NCBI GenBank assembly: GCA_003521815.1
Contig: DPHE01000053.1
Span: 1,784 to 11,303 of the forward strand
Source of the DNA: Colwellia sp.
Lineage (GTDB): Bacteria > Pseudomonadota > Gammaproteobacteria > Enterobacterales > Alteromonadaceae
Direction: 5' to 3'
Length of the DNA stretch: 9,520 nt
Part shown: positions 1-6,748 of the stretch, in pieces
Layout of the letters: each line of letters starts with the position of its first letter
How positions within the stretch are numbered: the stretch's first letter is position 1
Notes under the pieces: generated by a model
What the model was told of the DNA's origin: nothing
The model's input: only the letters and a program-made list of their open reading frames with translations
Database searches by the model: none
Translations under genes and position numbers: made by a program

Positions 1-441
1 ATGATTTAAATCCAAGGAGCCGTCAGAGGCTAAACAATAGCCTTTTTCGGTAATAGTTAAGGTAACAAGTTTTGTGCTCGCAGCCGCCATACGAGCAATA
101 ACCTCATTGCTTTGTTCGCTGGCAACTAACACTTCTTTTATGGCACCAATAATTTGATAACTAACTTTCTTATCTAAAATGGCTAATGTGTATAAATTAT
201 CTTGCTCTACTAAAATATCTCGTGCGGTTGTACTGCGTAACGAAACACCACAAATCCCCCAGTCTCCACCAGATAAATTCATTGCAGTTTCGGTATAAAC
301 AGCCTGATGAGCGCGATGAAAAGCACCGGGGCCAAGATGAACAATACCAATATCTATCTTTTCTCTATCATATTCTGATGTGGAAATTTTTGGAGTATCG
401 GCTAGTTGAGATAAATTCAGTTGTTTTAGAGGTAAGTTCAT
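1..441 (-). CDS. uxuB: Fructuronate reductase / mannitol dehydrogenase family protein, N-terminal part (cut by window edge)
   Basis: Only the first 147 codons are present; the frame is open to window base 1. The family consists of long-chain NAD-dependent polyol/uronate dehydrogenases, and E. coli UxuB is about 486 residues, so roughly 30% is seen. Visible marks are the nucleotide-binding motif GPGAFHRAHQ (residues 37-46), WGICGVSLRS (61-70), a QDNLYTL stretch (80-86) and TITEKGYC (129-136), all typical of this family. The start ATG (439-441) is the first one after an in-frame stop about ten codons upstream, and AGAG lies just before it. UxuB reduces D-fructuronate to D-mannonate with NADH in the cytoplasm. 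The uxuA gene in the same window favours this assignment over mannitol dehydrogenase or tagaturonate reductase, but the C-terminal domain that would help decide is outside the window. It lies downstream of the receptor gene on the same strand, beyond a terminator. Confidence 0.82.
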   Translation of the reverse strand, partial: MNLPLKQLNLSQLADTPKISTSEYDREKIDIGIVHLGPGAFHRAHQAVYTETAMNLSGGDWGICGVSLRSTTARDILVEQDNLYTLAILDKKVSYQIIGAIKEVLVASEQSNEVIARMAAASTKLVTLTITEKGYCLASDGSLDLNH

Positions 442-487
442 ACGGTTCTCTTGTCTGCTTAACTTTTATCGTTTTGTTGAGTGAAGG

Positions 488-499
488 TTATACGTATAA
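488..499. repeat. 12-bp perfect palindrome TTATACGTATAA
   Basis: TTATACGTATAA is a perfect palindrome 47 bp upstream of the uxuB-like start. It sits just after the T-tract of the terminator when read on the minus strand. It could be an operator for the uxuB-like gene or part of its promoter (TATAAC on the minus strand is a weak -10 candidate). No convincing -35 box accompanies it. Palindromes this short also arise by chance in AT-rich DNA. Confidence 0.3.
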
Positions 500-543
500 A
501 AATAAAAAAGCCATTAACTGGTCTGGTGACCAGTTAATGGCTT
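496..543 (-). terminator. Rho-independent terminator after the TonB-dependent receptor gene
   Basis: A perfect 15-bp stem (509-523 with 528-542, extended to 16 bp by 508/543) closes a TGGT tetraloop. Read on the minus strand it is followed by TTTTTTATTTTT, a textbook intrinsic terminator. It lies about 136 bp downstream of the receptor stop codon and about 55 bp upstream of the uxuB-like start, so it should end receptor mRNA or partly attenuate readthrough into uxuB. On the plus strand the following tract (ATTAAATATTTT) is much poorer in T. The stem also contains CTGGTC-TGGT-GACCAG, which resembles a GntR/FadR-type operator; that reading is speculative. Confidence 0.85.
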
Positions 544-678
544 ATTAAATATTTTAAAATTTAACACTTATAAAGCTAAAAAATCTTAACTTATAAACTG
601 TTTATGTTTTAAAACTTAGCATTTACACCAAGCGTGATTTTACTCTCTGCTTAGGTGTGGCGCCATTGGTTTTGTTTT

Positions 679-3600
679 CTAGAAACGGTAGCTAGCACCA
701 AAGGTAATACGTCTATCTGTAATACCTTGAGCACATTGCATAGCATCTTCATTAACACAAGATTGGATAATGTCTGCTTTAGTTAAGTTAACCGCTTCAA
801 CACCAATATTTAGTTGGTCATTAACATCATAACTTATACTGGCATTAAGTTGACCTCTGTCATGTGTAGTAACAGGGAAACCTAATGTAGAGTTAAGGCT
901 AGCACCCGCAGCAGTGTCCTCCGTACGGTACGCTTCACGCCATGTATAACGTAATCTTGCAGCTAGACCATATTTTTCATAGTATACGGCAACGTTGTAA
1001 GCATTTTCAGAGAAGTCAAGCAGGCCTCGGTTTGAAGTATATGTTTCAAACTCGCTGTTGTCATAAATACCTTGTATAGCATTAAATACTTCTATACCAC
1101 GTTTTGTAGAAACGCTGTAAAACGCTGAGCCACCTTCAAATTCTTGAATAGTGTAGTTAGCTTGAACACCAAAACCTGATGCCCAACCTAATTCATCTTC
1201 AAAGCTTGAAAGGTCATATTGGAAGGCCATTTCTATACCTGATTGAGTCGTTGTTGCTCCATCATTAAATTTAGATTCACGGTCAACACATAAGCCAGTA
1301 GTATTTGGATCACCTATCTGGTTAGGCTGTACAGAAGGGTTATAGATACCACCTGAACATGTAGGACCAGCTTCAGCCCAACCATTTGAAAGAAGTACGG
1401 CAGAATCTAAAGAAGTAACATGTAAGTTGGTACGATCTTTTTTGAAGTAACCGATACTAACTACTGCAGCGTCTGCAAAATACCATTCAGCTGAGATATC
1501 AAATGAAGTGACTTCTTCTGGTTCTAAGGCAGCGTTACCTAGTTCTACAGCCTGATTTTCGTTAGTACCAAATGATACAGAAGTATCTAGGTCACCAAAA
1601 TCAGGACGTCTTATATCTTTACCCCAACCTAAACGAAGAACAACATCGTCGGTTACATCTGCAACCAAGTTCAAACGAGGTAGTGTAAAGCTATAATCAG
1701 CTTCGTGAGATACAGGTATTACTTCACCATTAACTACAGAGTTAGCTTTCGAGGTAATATCTGTAGATACATGACGCACACCGATGTTACCGCGTATCAT
1801 TTCATATTCAAAGTTCGCTTGTGCATATAAAGCATGCGTTTTTTCTTCGATATTAAAGGCAGCCGTATCTGAAGGTGTAAGGTTTGAAAAATCTAAAGCG
1901 CTATCGAAGGTAACACCTAGTGCTTCTTGCTCTGCACGGTGAGTTACCATGGCAGCTTCTAATACATCTAACACACCGTCAGGGTTATTGAATGCAAGAT
2001 CTGGATCTATAATAATGAAGTTACGAAGCGCTAATTCTCTACCATCTGCATCACCAAAGTGGCTTGGGCCTGCAACAAGAAGCTCTGAAAATAAAGCACC
2101 ATTTGGACTATCTATCATCTTACTAAAACCGCCAATACGATCGTTTATCGAAATTGCACTGTGTTTAGTTTTGTTATAGCGATAACCAAAATCAATAGAA
2201 GTTACAATACTGTCATCAAGAAAGTAGGTAAAATCAGTGCGGAATGCATCATCAGAGTTTTCAGTGGTACTACGAGATAAATCTACCTGATCCAAGACAA
2301 CATTGTTAGGATCTAATAAATTCGCAACAGTGGGTGCGTATGGAGAGTCAAAATCGATACCGAATGTTAGAGAATCGCCGCTTAAGTCATAAATAAATGG
2401 TACGCTGTTATCATTACTAGAACCATCAACCGGTGTAAGAGGGTTAGGGTTAATGAAGTTTAATTGCGTGTTTAACGACGGTGTTGACGTATCAGAGCTT
2501 GCGCTTGAAACCTCAACACTTACTAATAAATCATCACCTTGCCAATCGCCACCTAATCTAAATACTTGTGTATCTGTGATACGTGCACCTGTATCACTAT
2601 TAAAGCGTAGATTTGGATCATCATCATCAACACCAAGCATAGGAGTAACTCGGCCTCTAAGTGCAGCCTGCATGCTACCTATAGCTACACCATCGAGTGA
2701 ACCAAAGTTAATGGTTTCAAACTCATCAGGAACTGTATAGTTAAGAACACTACTCACACCTGATGCTTGAACACGTGTACTTTCTTGACGACGCTCTTGT
2801 TCGGTAACAACCGCATCGAAGAAAAATTTCAAGTTGTCATTTGGCGCATATTCAAATGAAGTTGCTATGTTTTTGGTTTCATATTCAAAGTTTTCTAATT
2901 CCTGGTTTAGGAATTGAATACCAAGGAAATCGAAATCTTGAGCAGCAGGTCGTCTAACTGCTTGATCTTCTAATGTTCCGTTTCTAATTACATCAGCGTT
3001 AACGTTTTCAACTAAGCTACCGTCACGGTCAACACGAGGGCGGAATGAAGTGGCTTCTTGTTTAGTGTAACTACCACTAACTACAACACCAAATTTTCCA
3101 CCGCCATCAAGTTCCCAGTTATCACCGAATGCACCAGATAAACGTGGTTGAACACCATCTGTTGTAAGACTACTGTCTTCACCTTGTACACGAATATTGC
3201 CTAAGGTTTCTGATAATTCAAGAGGACGAATAGTACGTAAGTTTACAGTACCACCAACAGACCCTTCGGTAGTTTTAGCTTGTGAAGCTTTTGTGATTTC
3301 AACGCCAGCTATAATGGCAGCAGAAAGATCTTCAAAATTCATACCACTGCGACCACCACCAGAACCTACAGTCGAAGCACCATTAATTTCAACACGGTTA
3401 GAGTTAGTACCACGGATTTGTACGCCGGTACCTATACCAGCTGTTCTCGTAATTTGAACACCGGTAACGTTCTCAAGTACTTCTGCTAAGTTTTGATCAG
3501 GAAGCTTACCAATGTCGATAGCATTGATTACTTCAACCAAGTTGGCTGTATCACGTTTTTCTGCAAGTGCACTGGTAAGTGAACCTCTCAAACCGGTCAC

Positions 3601-3723
3601 CTGAATTACTTCAACTTCTTCTTCTGCCTGTACTTTAGCATCTGCTGCATATGCCGATGCTGCAAAATTGAGCGATGTTGCTGACAACACGGCTAAGGTT
3701 ATTTTAGATAAATTTCGATTCAT
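679..3723 (-). CDS. TonB-dependent outer-membrane receptor (TIGR01782-type, putative oligosaccharide transporter)
   Basis: This 1014-residue protein has a Sec signal peptide (residues 1-26, cleavage expected after AYA). Next comes a TonB-box-like segment, EVEVIQVTG (about 36-44), then a plug domain (about 55-165) with the family signature IGKLPDQNLAEVLENVTGVQ (71-90), QIRGTNSNRVEING (102-115) and EGSVGGTVNLRT (153-164). A long beta-barrel follows and ends in the usual C-terminal aromatic residue (SYRF, F1014). There is no STN or carboxypeptidase-like N-terminal domain. Receptors of this type in marine Alteromonadales, Xanthomonas and Caulobacter usually sit with carbohydrate genes and import oligosaccharides using TonB/ExbBD energy. 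The neighbours suggest a uronate-containing substrate. Two cysteine pairs (C789/C812 and C989/C997) probably form disulfides in extracellular loops. The start is supported by AGGGGAA at 3728-3734 and by the signal peptide. The gene is divergent from the transporter operon and is followed by a strong terminator. Confidence 0.93.
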   Translation of the reverse strand: MNRNLSKITLAVLSATSLNFAASAYAADAKVQAEEEVEVIQVTGLRGSLTSALAEKRDTANLVEVINAIDIGKLPDQNLAEVLENVTGVQITRTAGIGTGVQIRGTNSNRVEINGASTVGSGGGRSGMNFEDLSAAIIAGVEITKASQAKTTEGSVGGTVNLRTIRPLELSETLGNIRVQGEDSSLTTDGVQPRLSGAFGDNWELDGGGKFGVVVSGSYTKQEATSFRPRVDRDGSLVENVNADVIRNGTLEDQAVRRPAAQDFDFLGIQFLNQELENFEYETKNIATSFEYAPNDNLKFFFDAVVTEQERRQESTRVQASGVSSVLNYTVPDEFETINFGSLDGVAIGSMQAALRGRVTPMLGVDDDDPNLRFNSDTGARITDTQVFRLGGDWQGDDLLVSVEVSSASSDTSTPSLNTQLNFINPNPLTPVDGSSNDNSVPFIYDLSGDSLTFGIDFDSPYAPTVANLLDPNNVVLDQVDLSRSTTENSDDAFRTDFTYFLDDSIVTSIDFGYRYNKTKHSAISINDRIGGFSKMIDSPNGALFSELLVAGPSHFGDADGRELALRNFIIIDPDLAFNNPDGVLDVLEAAMVTHRAEQEALGVTFDSALDFSNLTPSDTAAFNIEEKTHALYAQANFEYEMIRGNIGVRHVSTDITSKANSVVNGEVIPVSHEADYSFTLPRLNLVADVTDDVVLRLGWGKDIRRPDFGDLDTSVSFGTNENQAVELGNAALEPEEVTSFDISAEWYFADAAVVSIGYFKKDRTNLHVTSLDSAVLLSNGWAEAGPTCSGGIYNPSVQPNQIGDPNTTGLCVDRESKFNDGATTTQSGIEMAFQYDLSSFEDELGWASGFGVQANYTIQEFEGGSAFYSVSTKRGIEVFNAIQGIYDNSEFETYTSNRGLLDFSENAYNVAVYYEKYGLAARLRYTWREAYRTEDTAAGASLNSTLGFPVTTHDRGQLNASISYDVNDQLNIGVEAVNLTKADIIQSCVNEDAMQCAQGITDRRITFGASYRF

Positions 3724-3868
3724 AGTATTCCCCTGTGTAGTTTCTAAGATATTAATTTTACAACCATCTCATGCCTACATCTTAAGTGTTAGTTAATGAA
3801 AGTTAGTTCGATAAAATAATAAAGTTTTTACCAATCCAAAAATCATGTATTAATTTAATACGAGATAG

Positions 3869-3897
3869 ATAATTACAATAAAAACAGAAAAGGTCAA
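3869..3897 (-). promoter_or_regulatory. Predicted sigma-70 promoter of the TonB-dependent receptor gene
   Basis: Read on the minus strand: -35 TTGACC (3892-3897), a 17-bp spacer, then -10 AATTAT (3869-3874) preceded by TGT, which gives an extended -10 TGn element. A 16-bp spacing with TAATTA is the alternative. Transcription would start near 3862, leaving a leader of about 139 nt. The -35 box lies inside an inverted repeat (3893-3910), which suggests repression by operator occupancy. Confidence 0.5.
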
Positions 3898-3910
3898 CCT
3901 TTCGGTTAAC
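3893..3910. promoter_or_regulatory. Operator-like inverted repeat GTCAACC-N4-GGTTAAC at the receptor promoter
   Basis: GTCAACC (3893-3899), spacer TTTC, GGTTAAC (3904-3910): 7-bp arms with one mismatch. On the minus strand this reads GTTAACC-GAAA-GGTTGAC and overlaps the predicted -35 box. The same TTAACC-N4-GGTTAA layout occurs at the Nramp-like promoter, which argues for a shared regulator. The protein that binds it is unknown; no regulator gene is in the window. Confidence 0.45.
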
Positions 3911-3959
3911 AAATACGATATAAAAAATAAGGTGCCAACTTACCAATAATAACCAAAGT

Positions 3960-4036
3960 CATGACCAGTAACTTTTTTTGATGCTGTCTTTTTTTATTAA
4001 TCTATTGATTTTAATGATTATTTTATATTGGTCATG
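3960..4036. repeat. Inverted pair of CATGACCA boxes
   Basis: CATGACCA (3960-3967, continuing GTAAC) and its inverse TGGTCATG (4029-4036) face each other across 61 bp near the middle of the divergent region. They may be two binding sites for one regulator, possibly allowing DNA looping between the two promoters. Eight matched bases across a gap this size is modest evidence. Confidence 0.3.
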
Positions 4037-4133
4037 GTACTTAGGTTTAATGGTGCTTTATTTTAAATGTATATAAAAAATTGCATTTTATATATTATTA
4101 TTATCTGTAAAAACTAAGGAAAAATCACCGACG

Positions 4134-4157
4134 GTTAACCAATAGGTTAAATTGGTT
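4134..4157. promoter_or_regulatory. Overlapping operator-like inverted repeats at the Nramp-operon promoter
   Basis: Two inverted repeats overlap here. TTAACC-AATA-GGTTAA (4135-4150) has perfect 6-bp arms. AACCAAT-N7-ATTGGTT (4137-4157) has perfect 7-bp arms, and its right arm runs into the predicted -35 box TTGACT. The first has the same spacing as the repeat at the receptor promoter; the second uses the ACCAAT/ATTGGT half-site that also occurs upstream of the dehydrogenase at 8427. Occupancy would block RNA polymerase. Regulator family unknown. Confidence 0.5.
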
Positions 4158-4185
4158 GACTGGTGGTGATGGCGCCCGTTATTAT
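4156..4185 (+). promoter_or_regulatory. Predicted sigma-70 promoter of the Nramp-like/isomerase/uxuA operon
   Basis: -35 TTGACT (4156-4161), 18-bp spacer, -10 TATTAT (4180-4185). Transcription would start near 4192 and give a leader of about 105 nt before the ATG at 4298. The -35 box is the end of a GGTTGAC motif that recurs at the other two predicted promoters in the window. Confidence 0.55.
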
Positions 4186-4258
4186 AAGAAACGACTAAGA
4201 AAAGCTGCTTTTAGACATGTTATATCTTCTAATCAGTATGTAATTAGGCGTTTAATTC

Positions 4259-4274
4259 GTGACTTTTTAGTCAC
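4259..4274 (+). other. Leader hairpin just upstream of the Nramp-like gene
   Basis: GTGACT-TTTT-AGTCAC forms a perfect 6-bp stem with a T4 loop, ending 23 bases before the start codon. A weaker 5-bp stem (CTAAT 4229-4233 with ATTAG 4243-4247) lies upstream. The ribosome-binding site of this gene is poor (GGTA near 4285), so leader structure could matter for translation. No known riboswitch class is recognised. Confidence 0.3.
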
Positions 4275-4297
4275 CCTAACTTTCGGTAACAATTAGA

Positions 4298-5539
4298 ATG
4301 AATAACATTAAGACGTTTTTTAAGTCTCTACTTCCTGGAATATTTTTGTTTGGCTTCACTGTTGGTACTGGTAGTGTTACCGCCATGGCAAAAGCGGGAG
4401 CAGATTATGGCATGTCGTTGCTATGGACTATCTTTATTTCCTGTGCCATCACTTATTTTTTAATTAATTTATTTGGTAAGTTTACGTTGGTAACAGGCCA
4501 GACTGCGCTGCAATCTTTTCGGAAGCATATACATCCGGCCGTTGCTATATTTTTCATAGTAGCGCTTACCACGCAAATATGTGGAAGTGTCATTGGTGTA
4601 ATGGGAATTTTAGCTGATGTTTGTTATGAATGGTCTAAGAACTTTATCGACGGCGGTATATCGCCACTCTATTTTGCACTATTCTTCATCACCTTTGTCT
4701 ATGTCATTTTTCTGATTGGAAGAACGGAAGTATTTGAAAAGGTGTTGGCCATTTTTGTCGCCATCATGTCTGTGTGCTTTTTAATTAACTTTATTATTTT
4801 GATGCCTCCTGCGATGGAAATTTTGAAAGGCATGGTCCCCAATGTTCCCGATACCAGCGCCGATAAAAATTCATTTTTGGTGATTGCATCTATGGTGGGT
4901 ACCACAGTTTTTTCAGGCCTGTTCATCTTACGAACCATCCTTGTTAAAGAAGCCGGTTGGACCTTAGTTGACCTAAAGACCCAAAATAGAGATGCGCTTT
5001 TTTCAGCCTTTCTGATGTTTATTGTGAGCACTGCTATAATGGCAGCCGCCGCAGGATCTTTGTTCGTTCAGGGGATTACGTTAGTTAACGTGACTCAAAT
5101 GATTTACTTGCTAGAACCCTTGGCGGGCTCTGCTGCTGTGGCAATTTTTACTATTGGATTGATAGCAGCTGGCGTGTCTTCTCAGTTTCCCAATGTGGCA
5201 TTACTTCCCTGGTTGCTTGACGATTTTCACCAGCGAAAACCCAATTTGAAGAGACCGAGCTATCGAATTATGGCTTTGGTAATATCCTCTCTAGGGCTAA
5301 TTGTGCCTATTTTTAACGCCAAACCTATTGCGATAATGGTTGGTTCTCAGGCATTTGGCGCTTTGCTGTTACCTGCGACTGTAGCCTGTATTTTCTATAT
5401 AGGTAATATCAAAAGCCTAATGGGAGAACATAAATTCTCAAAAATGACCAATATTATATTATCGATGATATTCGTATTTTCCTTGATCATGAGTTATATG
5501 AGCGTCAATGGCATTATGACTAAATTATTAGCGCTTTAA
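4298..5539 (+). CDS. Nramp-family (APC superfamily) transporter lacking the canonical metal-binding motifs
   Basis: This 413-residue inner-membrane protein has about 11 predicted helices (roughly 13-35, 38-60, 80-105, 122-141, 147-170, 193-213, 234-258, 278-298, 322-340, 345-367, 385-407), as in Nramp/MntH. The family is recognised from GADYGMSLLWTIFIS (34-48) after TM1, the EVFEKVLAIFVAIMSVCFL segment (144-162), VGTTVFSGLFIL in TM6 (200-211) and GLIAAGVSSQ (287-296). Classical Nramp metal transporters bind Mn/Fe through DPGN in TM1 and MPHN in TM6. Here these positions read GTGS (23-26) and FSGL (205-208), so the Asp, Asn, Met and His ligands are absent. Transport of divalent metal by the usual mechanism is therefore unlikely. 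As first gene of an operon with a sugar isomerase and UxuA, it is a candidate uptake system for a uronate or other sugar; that is inference. It is followed after 82 bp by the isomerase gene. Its Shine-Dalgarno is weak, but the start lies just before TM1 as expected. Confidence 0.85.
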   Translation: MNNIKTFFKSLLPGIFLFGFTVGTGSVTAMAKAGADYGMSLLWTIFISCAITYFLINLFGKFTLVTGQTALQSFRKHIHPAVAIFFIVALTTQICGSVIGVMGILADVCYEWSKNFIDGGISPLYFALFFITFVYVIFLIGRTEVFEKVLAIFVAIMSVCFLINFIILMPPAMEILKGMVPNVPDTSADKNSFLVIASMVGTTVFSGLFILRTILVKEAGWTLVDLKTQNRDALFSAFLMFIVSTAIMAAAAGSLFVQGITLVNVTQMIYLLEPLAGSAAVAIFTIGLIAAGVSSQFPNVALLPWLLDDFHQRKPNLKRPSYRIMALVISSLGLIVPIFNAKPIAIMVGSQAFGALLLPATVACIFYIGNIKSLMGEHKFSKMTNIILSMIFVFSLIMSYMSVNGIMTKLLAL

Positions 5540-5566
5540 TATGAAATAGGGCAATGCTCGTCTCGT

Positions 5567-5590
5567 TACTCGCTAGCTTAGGCTCGAGTA
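5567..5590 (+). other. Intercistronic hairpin between transporter and isomerase genes
   Basis: TACTCG (5567-5572), a CT bulge, AGC (5575-5577), loop TTAG, GCT (5582-5584), CGAGTA (5585-5590): nine base pairs with one 2-nt bulge. No T-tract follows, so it is unlikely to be a terminator. It may stabilise or set processing of the polycistronic mRNA, giving different transporter and enzyme levels. Confidence 0.4.
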
Positions 5591-5621
5591 GGTGACAACA
5601 TAATAAATAGATGGAAAAATT

Positions 5622-6707
5622 ATGAACTACAAAAATAAACTTATTTGTTTTACCCCAAACCGTGTATGGCGTACCTACACAGGTGGTAAAATTCTTGATG
5701 AGTTAGAGCAAAAATCAGTACCTCAAGACACTCATTTTCCTGAAGATTGGATTGGCTCGACGACACAAGCCGTCAATCCTGACAGAGAGCATATAGTGGA
5801 AGGAATTTCACACGCTGTCGTCGGTGATGAAACTATCCGTTTTGATCAATTAATTGCTTTAGATCCAAGTTACTTTCTGGGCGAGGAACATATAAAAGCT
5901 TTTGATTTTAATCCAATGCTGCTTGTGAAGTTTTTAGACTCCTCTGTTCGCTTGCATTTTCAGGCACACCCATCTGCTGAGTTTGCTCGTGAGCATCTCA
6001 ACAGTAATCACGGTAAGGCAGAAGGTTATTACATTTTAGATGTCCGTGAAGGTACTACAGATCCCTACGTTTATGTAGGATTTCAACATCCACCATCACG
6101 CAGTGCGTTTAAGAAAATGATAGAAACTCAAAATATTAGCGCAATAGAAGCATGTTTTGAGAAAGTTCCTGTTAAAGCGGGTGATTGCTTGTTTATACCC
6201 GGTGGATCGCCTCATGCCATTGGGGAAGGGATTTTGATGGTAGAAATTATGGAGCCTTCTGACTGGGCGGTACGATTTGAATTTACTAAAGCCGGCTATA
6301 CCATGCCTGAAGAAGCACGTTTTATGAAGCGCGACCTTGATTTTTGTATGGATGTCTTCGATTTCTCACAAATATCGGTATCAGAAGCAATTGAGAAATT
6401 TTATCAGCAACCAAAAGTTGAGCATCACTACAGTGATACTTCATTTCAAGAAACCTTAATTAATGAAACTATTACCGACAAGTTTAGAGTGAAAAAGTCG
6501 ACTATTTCTGGAACTGTTGAGAAGAGAGAAAAAGATTTTTACATCGGTATTGTTGTTACTGGAGAGTGCAGTATTAATGTTGGGGAGGAAATTATTCAGC
6601 TTAAAAAATTCGATCGCTTCTTCTGCCCGGCGGGCGTTGATGTGGCAACCATAAAAACAGAGTTAGGCGTTGAAATTCTTGAGTGTTACCCACCTGCAGT
6701 TAAATAA
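5622..6707 (+). CDS. Class I mannose-6-phosphate-isomerase-like cupin; candidate aldose/uronate isomerase
   Basis: The 361-residue protein is a zinc-dependent type I phosphomannose isomerase homologue of the short bacterial kind (ManA types run about 315-390). Metal ligands are recognisable: Q114 and H116 in HFQAHPS, E134 in GKAEGYY and H199 in GGSPHAIGEGILMVEI; R218 (AVRFEF) matches the catalytic arginine region. An N-terminal segment with NRVWRTYTGGKI (13-24) and DWIGSTTQA (42-50) is followed by the first cupin (about 100-220) and a C-terminal cupin-like domain (about 285-358). The family interconverts aldoses and ketoses at C1/C2, classically mannose-6-phosphate and fructose-6-phosphate. 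Its place directly upstream of uxuA, with uxuB nearby and no uxaC visible, suggests an unphosphorylated substrate such as D-mannuronate going to D-fructuronate; this is inference, and a housekeeping-like ManA role on released mannose remains possible. GGAA at 5613-5616 supports the start. It lies 41 bp before uxuA, in one operon. Confidence 0.82.
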   Translation: MNYKNKLICFTPNRVWRTYTGGKILDELEQKSVPQDTHFPEDWIGSTTQAVNPDREHIVEGISHAVVGDETIRFDQLIALDPSYFLGEEHIKAFDFNPMLLVKFLDSSVRLHFQAHPSAEFAREHLNSNHGKAEGYYILDVREGTTDPYVYVGFQHPPSRSAFKKMIETQNISAIEACFEKVPVKAGDCLFIPGGSPHAIGEGILMVEIMEPSDWAVRFEFTKAGYTMPEEARFMKRDLDFCMDVFDFSQISVSEAIEKFYQQPKVEHHYSDTSFQETLINETITDKFRVKKSTISGTVEKREKDFYIGIVVTGECSINVGEEIIQLKKFDRFFCPAGVDVATIKTELGVEILECYPPAVK

Positions 6708-6748
6708 AGTAAGTTAATTTTTAGATTTTAAATAAGTGGAGATTTTAA

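Larger units (their letters stand above)
3724..4297. other. 574-bp divergent regulatory region
   Basis: No plausible gene lies here. The region separates the receptor (minus strand) from the Nramp-like operon (plus strand). It is very AT-rich and carries a promoter on each side, each with its own operator-like inverted repeat overlapping or beside the -35 box. Between them are further ACCAA-type half-sites (for example TACCAAT near 3830 and ACCAAT near 3942) and an inverted pair of CATGACCA boxes. Both leaders are predicted to exceed 100 nt. The arrangement fits co-ordinated, substrate-induced expression of the outer-membrane receptor and the catabolic operon. Confidence 0.75.

Noticed and set aside
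186..548. Plus-strand open frame of 120 codons
   Set aside because: It lies antisense to the uxuB-like coding start and its terminator region, has no family resemblance, and the minus-strand frame carries clear dehydrogenase motifs.
1949..3457. Three plus-strand open frames (about 76-95 codons) inside the receptor gene
   Set aside because: They are antisense shadows of a complete 1014-codon receptor and show no recognisable protein features.
4699..5031. Minus-strand open frame of 110 codons inside the Nramp-like gene
   Set aside because: Antisense shadow of a transmembrane protein; no ribosome-binding site or recognisable product.
4298..5539. Simple label MntH (Mn/Fe transporter)
   Set aside because: The DPGN and MPHN ligand motifs are both replaced, and the neighbours are sugar-acid enzymes.
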